DNA of 12,117 nucleotides from an uncultured Saprospiraceae bacterium (GTDB taxonomy: Bacteria; Bacteroidota; Bacteroidia; Chitinophagales; Saprospiraceae): positions 1-12,117 of the forward strand of contig CALGLS010000525.1 of assembly GCA_937959375.1 (NCBI GenBank). The letters are read 5' to 3'. Position numbers and translations under genes: made by a program. Of the stretch, positions 9,901 through 12,117 are shown piece after piece; positions within the stretch are counted from its first letter, which is position 1, and the number at the start of each line of letters is the position of its first letter. The notes below the pieces were generated by a model. That model worked only from the letters and a program-made list of their open reading frames with translations, was not told the DNA's origin and made no database searches.

Positions 9901-10863
9901 GGCTTGATTACAACATTTGACATTGTTCAACTAAAACGATTGATTTTAGGAATTGACATGGATTTTGCGAATAACACATCGTGGCGTTTTGTCGATGCAA
10001 ATTTTGTTTTCCCTGATCCACAAAATCCATTCAGTACGGTGTTCCCAGAACAATATGCAATTAATGATTTGTACAGTGGCGAAAACCTGATCAACTTCGT
10101 TGGAGTAAAAATTGGAGATGTCAATGGTACTGTAACTACAAATTTAGGTGACTTAGCAGATACGCGAACTAGTGCACTACATTTTGAGACAGTCGATCAA
10201 ATGACAAAGGCAGGAGAACTAGTAGAAATAGAATTTACTGCCAAAGACTTCTCACAAATTAATGGCTTCCAATTCACACTAAACTTTGCTACCGAGGCTT
10301 TAGCTTACCATGGTTTCAAATCAGGTGTTTTATCCGGACTATCAGAAGACGACTTTGGACAGGCATTACTTGACAAAGGGATGTTGACTTGTAGTTGGTT
10401 TGATTTAGCAGATCAAAGTTTTGCGGATAGTGAAGTATTATTTACGCTTCAGTTTGAAGCTAAGGTGGATGCGCCATTGAATCGCCTAGTAAGTCTTACT
10501 TCTGATTACACCAAGGCCGAAGCTTATAGTGATGTAACACGTCGTTCAGTTGAACTACGATTTAATGAAATTATTTTTGAGGAAGTCACCAATGAAATAA
10601 ACACCATTGAACTTTATCAGAACCGTCCAAATCCGTTTAAGGATCAGACAATCATTTCATTTAAAATGCCAAAAACTGACTTGGTAGCATTTGAAATATT
10701 TGATGCTACTGGTAAATCTTGTTTTAAGCAGCGCCAGATGTTTGAGATCGGTTACCAAGAAATTGTGATAGAGGCTGCGGATTTACCAGCAGCAGGTATT
10801 TATTACTATGAATTGAGCTCTTCCGCAGAAACGGCTAATGGCAAAATGATCTTAGTCAAGTAA
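3922..10863 (+). CDS. Giant secreted multi-domain repeat protein (HYR/Ig-like repeats, dockerin-like and cohesin-like modules, T9SS type A sorting domain); probable surface adhesin or stalk
   Basis: The protein has 2313 residues. Residues 1-31 are a Sec signal peptide (Lys/Arg-rich start, hydrophobic 14-26, probable cut after NCTA). Residues 32-653 hold about six irregular Cys-containing Ig-like domains; 301-388 is a clear HYR-type domain (TAPTINCPSNF to FTYTATDDCGNTSTC). Residues 654-1676 are 13 tandem repeats, annotated separately. Two degenerate repeat-like domains follow (1677-1787, 1788-1881), then a Pro/Asn-rich linker (about 1882-1900), a carboxypeptidase-regulatory/SdrD-B-like beta domain (about 1901-1953; TTTDSAGYYQFMGLP), a dockerin type I-like module (1954-2012), a cohesin-like domain (about 2084-2213) and a T9SS type A C-terminal domain (2229-2313; LYQNRPNPF to GIYYYELSS and KMILVK). 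The T9SS domain routes proteins across the outer membrane for attachment or release. No catalytic domain is visible, so adhesion or a structural stalk is inferred. ATG 3922 lacks a Shine-Dalgarno site, usual in this phylum, and is chosen because it begins the signal peptide. It stands alone between a divergent operon and a terminator. Confidence 0.93.
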   Translation: MSKVKLYLSKSGRWFTSCVILLLTIISNCTAQCSLSCNNGLNVSLGINCTAEITPDLILEGDFSGCTGPILIQVMDADGNLIPNNPIVDANYLNQSLTVMVTDQATGAGCQGSIFIEDYGAPTILCNDIEISCNASAHPDDIGYPVVNDSCDPNPTLTYSDQVNDLACNPDDYVQQIIRTWMATDASGNIAATCVQTISRMRPLLADIVFPNDKNDIEDPSLDCTNPDTTPSNTGFPTIDGIPIDNNGPCGFWFYHTDTPPTPTCEGSFVIVRTWTVNTSWCGNAASITDTQFIKVLDKTAPTINCPSNFSVNANTTTCTGNITIPAATASDNCSSESNISIQITGPNGPVTANQTINLPVGVYTFTYTATDDCGNTSTCSTTATITDGVAPVAICISSTTVGLTNTPPTLVNASTFDDGSYDNCGPITYLARRMDNPNCPGNDATAFNTTIPFSCCDVGSTVMIEFQVTDAGTQLSNTCMVEVLVQDNLPMTLTCPANVTINCDQDYTDLNITGEATGSDNCGINDLSYTDDLSGLGTCNIGQIIRTWTLTDSYGATTSCNQIITSISTGNGVVNFPPDVLNAECGDANDVSITGVPTTSGNCNQYGFGSTDLVFFLQDSCVRKVLRTWIVMDWCTGESLSQVQLIEETDTQAPVIIGVPSNMTVECDAVPTPANVNATDDCTSPSLVFEETSVITGCETILTRTWTATDNCGNQSSASQVITVTDSAAPTFNNIPSDENVECDNIPAAPTVSASDNCSDPTVTLNEISTPGICEETFTITRVWTATDDCGNTNSIQQTINVSDNTAPIISGVPSNIDVSCDNIPAAASPSATDNCDPNPTITIEETTIVGPCDQSYSIIRTWVASDNCGNTSSASQTLNVSDNTAPVLNNVPEDVTTSCGNIPLPGNITASDNCDPNPTISFDDSFSGGGCFSEFSITRIWTATDDCGNVSTASQVVTVVDMEDPVLTNVPADVSVECDNIPEPVNPTATDDCTTSPIVTLDSNIIPGTCEDTHTIIRTWTATDLCGNTSTASQTINVSDNTNPTLSGVPADLTVECSNIPLPANPVASDNCDPNPSVSFTQTGDPTAGCSGDFEIVRTWTVTDRCGNQITQSQTITLIDTTAPTIAGVPNDLTLECDEAIPNPANPTATDDCDNNVNLSFEETSAPGDCPNSTIITRTWTATDFCNNQTTETQIITIDDNTDPIFTSIPLSITVSCDEIPDVTTLIATDNCDDDVTITFEEITNAGGCTAEFGIVRIWTATDNCGNSKSVSQIITTIDEEAPVFSELPMSMEIECDMVPPPAELTASDNCDTDVVVTFVEGSTPGMCENTFTLIRTWTATDDCGNTAVHTQTLDVEDMTTPFIEPIIPVISVTCENIPAPVTPNPTDNCDDDVDLVFEEINNSGSCNNGIFTIVRTWTATDNCGNNIVQVQTINVTDNTPPTLVDVPADVTIECDLIPAPTVTATDACDSDVEVTLSESTEAGICPNTYILTRTWTATDDCGNTDIGTQVITVTDNTAPVLSGVPTDMTVECDAIPDPPNVVITDNCDMSPSMTFSEISNPGDCPNSLTIVRTWSALDACDNFISATQTITVIDSQGPVLTGVPADITVDCEAVPTVPTVTAVDNCDEDVSVTFTETSEPTCTNSYEITRTWESVDDCGNNSVAVQTITVEDNIPPTIVCPVDTTFRFLGEFVPPIYCKVKDFIQVHATDNCTAVEDITITWTMDYGLNGPDGVIDSSGTITNMLPNATLSDSFEVGVTLFVFTATDECGNTSTCSSTEIVIDNVAPSFSAFPVTTTLAFDFVTGEYASSTTPDQYIFFLDDCCADPEVHFYLPDGSFADELFWDCDDTDFLPSGVITPIIVIDCWGNFTIVSPFTIVNPPNENPNPCGPTPPAASFITGMTYTENSQNIEDVTVNLTGGLSASTTTDSAGYYQFMGLPTNSNYTVSPELDSNPLNGVSTYDLVLISKHLLELQLLDSPYKMIAADIDNNGLITTFDIVQLKRLILGIDMDFANNTSWRFVDANFVFPDPQNPFSTVFPEQYAINDLYSGENLINFVGVKIGDVNGTVTTNLGDLADTRTSALHFETVDQMTKAGELVEIEFTAKDFSQINGFQFTLNFATEALAYHGFKSGVLSGLSEDDFGQALLDKGMLTCSWFDLADQSFADSEVLFTLQFEAKVDAPLNRLVSLTSDYTKAEAYSDVTRRSVELRFNEIIFEEVTNEINTIELYQNRPNPFKDQTIISFKMPKTDLVAFEIFDATGKSCFKQRQMFEIGYQEIVIEAADLPAAGIYYYELSSSAETANGKMILVK
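5881..8949 (+). repeat. Thirteen tandem protein-coding repeats of 76-80 codons, four invariant Cys each
   Basis: Unit starts are 5881, 6109, 6343, 6580, 6817, 7054, 7294, 7534, 7771, 8008, 8248, 8482 and 8719; the array ends at 8949 (residues 654-1676). Unit lengths are 228-240 bp, always whole codons. The shared pattern is [APT]P-x4-[VIL]P-x5-[ESTD]C-x2-[IV]P, then [TS]D[ND]C or DAC, then G-x-C (P-T-C in the last unit), then R[TVI]W-x3-D-x-C-[GD]N and a closing TI-x-V-x-D. All four Cys positions are kept in all 13 units, giving 52 Cys. The best-kept block is RTWTATDDCGN. The units look like a Cys-rich relative of HYR/bacterial Ig-like domains. At the DNA level neighbouring copies are clearly diverged, so the array is not recently expanded or homogenised. 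Four Cys per extracellular domain suggests two disulfides per unit, which is inferred. Confidence 0.92.
9781..9957 (+). other. Dockerin type I-like domain within the giant protein (residues 1954-2012)
   Basis: Two EF-hand-like calcium loops with following helices are visible. Loop 1 is DSNPLNGVSTYD (D1954, N1956, S1962, D1965), with Leu1958 where an acidic or Asn ligand is normal, so this loop looks weakened. Loop 2 is DIDNNGLITTFD (D1989, D1991, N1993, T1997, D2000), a full ligand set. Each is followed by a helix (LVLISKHLLE and IVQLKRLILG) as in dockerins, which bind cohesin domains in cellulosomes. In Bacteroidota T9SS cargo such modules are common and their partner is often unknown. Confidence 0.8.
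10171..10562 (+). other. Cohesin-like domain within the giant protein (about residues 2084-2213)
   Basis: The segment starts with a strand and a GELVEIEFTAKDF stretch, then INGFQFTLNFATEALAYHGF, then SGVLSGL, a Gly-rich turn (DKGMLTCSWFD) and SEVLFTLQFEA. This order matches the cohesin/cohesin-like fold: the G-x-x-V-x-[IV] opening, the I-x-G-F-Q-[FV] strand, then W-x-D and the LFTL-x-F strand. It sits between the dockerin-like module and the T9SS domain. The call is by motif reading without a profile search; another beta-sandwich family is possible. Confidence 0.65.
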
Positions 10864-10869
10864 TGAAGT

Positions 10870-10889
10870 CGGGATACCCATGTTTCCCG
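10870..10889 (+). other. Small hairpin just after the giant gene stop
   Basis: CGGGA (10870-10874) can pair with TCCCG (10885-10889) across a 10-base loop, beginning 7 bases after the TAA. There is no T-run directly after it, so it is not a terminator by itself; it might protect the mRNA 3' end. A stem this short could be chance. Confidence 0.3.
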
Positions 10890-10919
10890 CCATAAAAAGT
10901 TTTGAATCTCTGAACATAC

Positions 10920-10936
10920 GAGAATGTAAAATTCTC
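10920..10936 (+). other. Perfect 6-bp hairpin GAGAAT/ATTCTC upstream of the terminator
   Basis: GAGAAT (10920-10925) and ATTCTC (10931-10936) are exact reverse complements around a 5-base loop. It lies between the giant gene stop and the intrinsic terminator at 10950. It has no T-tract. It may be a processing or stability element, or chance in AT-rich DNA. Confidence 0.35.
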
Positions 10937-10949
10937 ACTACAACAAATT

Positions 10950-10983
10950 CCTCTCGTGGCCTTGGCTGCGGGAGGTTTTTTTT
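10950..10983 (+). terminator. Intrinsic transcription terminator of the giant gene
   Basis: CCTCTCG (10950-10956) pairs with CGGGAGG (10969-10975), 7 bp with one G-T wobble; the 12-base loop contains a small GCC/GGC pairing. Eight T residues follow at once (10976-10983). This is a textbook Rho-independent terminator, 86 bp after the TAA of the giant gene. It isolates that gene from the downstream regulator, which has its own promoter candidate. Confidence 0.88.
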
Positions 10984-11000
10984 ATCCGCTTGCTGATAAA

Positions 11001-11147
11001 AGACCGAAGTCCGAAGACGGAAGTTTCCCTCGATCGCGCTTAATGTAGTATTGGACCTGAGATTCGAATTGAGATTGAGATTACAAACTAAGAGAATATA
11101 AAAGCAGGTTACGTTTGAGGGAAACTTCGGACTTCCGTCTTCCGTCT
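11001..11147. repeat. Imperfect inverted-repeat element with 31-bp arms built of GAAG heptamers
   Basis: The left arm 11001-11031 and right arm 11117-11147 are inverted copies: 26 of 31 positions match when one is reverse-complemented. Each arm holds three 7-bp units of the form (A/T)C(C/G)GAAG and then TTTCCCTC toward the centre. The mismatches fall only at the variable positions of the heptamers. The 85-bp centre contains TGAGATT-type short direct repeats (11058-11082) and no ORF. It lies between a terminator and the promoter of the next gene. It resembles a REP/MITE-like non-coding element; mobility is not shown, and no target-site duplication was recognised. Confidence 0.75.
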
Positions 11148-11209
11148 CCCCTCGCTCCCCTGACACAGAAATGCTAATCAACTGTGATACTTCTGTTATA
11201 CTCTCAGCT

Positions 11210-11217
11210 TATCTTTG
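11210..11217 (+). promoter_or_regulatory. Candidate -7 box for the Crp/Fnr-family regulator gene
   Basis: TATCTTTG exactly matches the Bacteroidota TAnnTTTG -7 consensus, 109 bp before ATG 11326. The predicted transcription start is near 11224. The -33 region (about 11186-11195) has no exact TTTG, only the CTGTG/TTCTG-like sequences around it. Its place after a terminator and a repeat element, ahead of a gene that needs its own promoter, supports it. Confidence 0.5.
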
Positions 11218-11231
11218 TAGCGTAGGATTTG

Positions 11232-11284
11232 GGAAACTAAAGTTCAAAACCAAAGCATAAAAGACTATCCCAGCTTTAGTTTTC
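11232..11284 (+). other. Leader inverted repeat upstream of the regulator gene
   Basis: GGAAACTAAAG (11232-11242) can pair with CTTTAGTTTTC (11274-11284) over 11 bp, with one G-T wobble, around a 31-base loop. If transcription starts near 11224, this forms a hairpin in the 5' leader, ending 41 bases before the ATG. It could be an mRNA stability element, a translational control structure, or a DNA-binding site with widely spaced half-sites. It matches no riboswitch class I know. Confidence 0.45.
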
Positions 11285-11325
11285 TGCTCCTTACCCCATT
11301 TTTAACACTTAAAATTTAAAATACC

Positions 11326-12015
11326 ATGACAGCTGATTTGAATATGCACCTTAATAACCCGATCAACTTTGTTAATATCATCAACCTACGAATGATGAAC
11401 AAAGAACTCACAGCATTGAAAACAAAGTCGTTTCAAAAAAATGATGCGATTTATCTACCGCTTAATCGAACCAATCATATTTACATAGTAAAAGAGGGAC
11501 GTGTAAAAGTTGGATCTTCTAGCGGTGATGATCGTGAGATTATTAAAAGAGTGGTTGCAAAAGGAGAAATATTTGGCGCTCTTTCATTCATAGGTCAGGG
11601 CACTCCAAATGATTATGCAATCGCTATGGAAGATACTGAGGTTTATCTATTGACAAAAGAAGAAATGCTTTCATTACTTCCAGATCAAAATATATTGAAC
11701 CAACTAATCATTCAATTATTAGGATCACGATTGATAGACATGGAGGCACGAGTAGAATCAATGGTATTCAAAAGTTCGCGAAGTAGAGTTATTAATTTTC
11801 TAGATAATCTTGTTAAGCGTAGAGGTCAGCGCGTAGGATATGAAATGTTGGTTCGTAAGTTTTTTACGCATCAAGAAATCGCAAACCTTACGGCTACTTC
11901 TAGACAGACGGTAACTACTGTTTTGAACGAACTGAAGAGTAAAAATATATTGGTTTTTAATCGTAGTCGTTTGTTAATTCGAGATATGGAACTGTTGCGA
12001 TTGGAGATTGCGTAA
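11326..12015 (+). CDS. Crp/Fnr-family transcriptional regulator
   Basis: This complete 229-residue protein has the family's usual length. Residues about 27-120 form the cyclic-nucleotide-binding beta-roll fold (HIYIVKEGRVKV, then KGEIFGALSF). A long dimerisation helix spans about 121-145. Residues 150-225 form the Crp-type winged helix-turn-helix, with THQEIANLTATSRQTVTTVLNEL (181-203) as the HTH and TSRQTV as the recognition helix start. Aligned by eye to E. coli CRP, the cAMP-contact residues Glu72, Arg82 and Ser83 correspond to Ala85, Asn95 and Asp96, so cAMP binding as in CRP is unlikely. There is no Cys at all, so it is not an FNR-type iron-sulfur sensor. The signal and targets are unknown. 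ATG 11326 is preferred; Met7 (11344) and Met23/24 are alternatives, and no Shine-Dalgarno site decides between them. It follows a terminator and its own promoter candidate, so it is probably monocistronic. Confidence 0.92.
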   Translation: MTADLNMHLNNPINFVNIINLRMMNKELTALKTKSFQKNDAIYLPLNRTNHIYIVKEGRVKVGSSSGDDREIIKRVVAKGEIFGALSFIGQGTPNDYAIAMEDTEVYLLTKEEMLSLLPDQNILNQLIIQLLGSRLIDMEARVESMVFKSSRSRVINFLDNLVKRRGQRVGYEMLVRKFFTHQEIANLTATSRQTVTTVLNELKSKNILVFNRSRLLIRDMELLRLEIA

Positions 12016-12117
12016 TGAGACCGCCTTCGGCTGTCAGATCGCTGACGCTGTCGGATCGTCTTCGGCTTTGCCTTGACTGAGAGATCGCTGCGCTGAGAGA
12101 CTTCCTGCTGACGTGGG
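12016..12117. repeat. GC-richer, locally repetitive intergenic stretch at the right edge
   Basis: After the regulator stop the base composition rises in GC compared with the AT-rich window. A perfect hairpin GTCAG-ATCG-CTGAC lies at 12033-12046. CTGAGAGA occurs twice (12077-12084, 12093-12100), AGATCGCTG twice (near 12036 and 12082) and CTTCGG twice (12025 and near 12060). No T-run follows, so it is not a standard terminator. No ORF is visible and the element continues past the window. It may be part of a dispersed intergenic repeat family. Confidence 0.5.

Noticed and set aside
3922..10863. Giant protein as a cellulosomal scaffoldin or enzyme
   Set aside because: Only one cohesin-like domain is visible, and no glycoside hydrolase, peptidase or other catalytic signature was found; adhesin or stalk fits better.
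11001..11147. Complete insertion sequence
   Set aside because: The element is only 147 bp and has no transposase ORF or visible target-site duplication, so at most it is a non-autonomous or REP-like element.
10852..11181. Minus-strand 109-codon ORF across the intergenic region after the giant gene
   Set aside because: It runs through the terminator and the inverted-repeat element, its peptide follows the repeat DNA, and it shows no domain or start signal.
12033..12046. Intrinsic terminator after the regulator gene
   Set aside because: The hairpin is perfect but only 5 bp long and no T-run follows it.

Overview
The window looks like chromosomal DNA of a member of the Bacteroidota, probably a marine Saprospiria/Lewinella-like bacterium. 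The evidence is a very large secreted protein with a C-terminal type IX secretion (T9SS) sorting domain, HYR/Ig-like repeats and dockerin- and cohesin-like modules; AT-rich start regions without clear Shine-Dalgarno sites; and Bacteroidota-type TAnnTTTG -7 boxes. The genus is inferred from protein style only.

Layout. Positions 1-3317 hold three genes on the minus strand. In transcription order they are a Gfo/Idh/MocA sugar-nucleotide-type oxidoreductase (3317-2325), a predicted outer-surface lipoprotein (2312-1425), and a polyprenyl-phosphate sugar-phosphate transferase (1358 to beyond the left edge, missing its last residues). The gaps are 12 and 66 bp, so this is probably one operon for making a surface polysaccharide or glycan: the oxidoreductase would modify a sugar nucleotide and the transferase would start the lipid-linked chain.

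Positions 3318-3921 are a 604-bp AT-rich divergent intergenic region with no convincing gene. Positions 3922-10863 encode one 2313-residue secreted protein: a signal peptide, about six irregular Ig/HYR-like domains, 13 tandem 76-80-residue repeats each with four invariant cysteines, two more degenerate domains, a Pro-rich linker, a carboxypeptidase-regulatory-like domain, a dockerin type I-like module, a cohesin-like domain and the T9SS domain. It is probably a long rigid surface adhesin or stalk.

Positions 10864-11325 hold a strong intrinsic terminator, a 147-bp imperfect inverted-repeat element made of 7-bp (A/T)C(C/G)GAAG units, and a promoter and leader hairpin for the next gene. Positions 11326-12015 encode a Crp/Fnr-family regulator that lacks the usual cAMP-contact residues. 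The last 102 bp are a GC-richer, locally repetitive intergenic stretch.

The genes share a cell-surface theme (glycan synthesis, surface lipoprotein, giant adhesin), but the sequence does not show that the regulator controls the others. The items most worth a second look are the dockerin plus cohesin pairing inside one T9SS cargo, the cysteine-patterned repeat array, and the heptamer-built inverted repeat.
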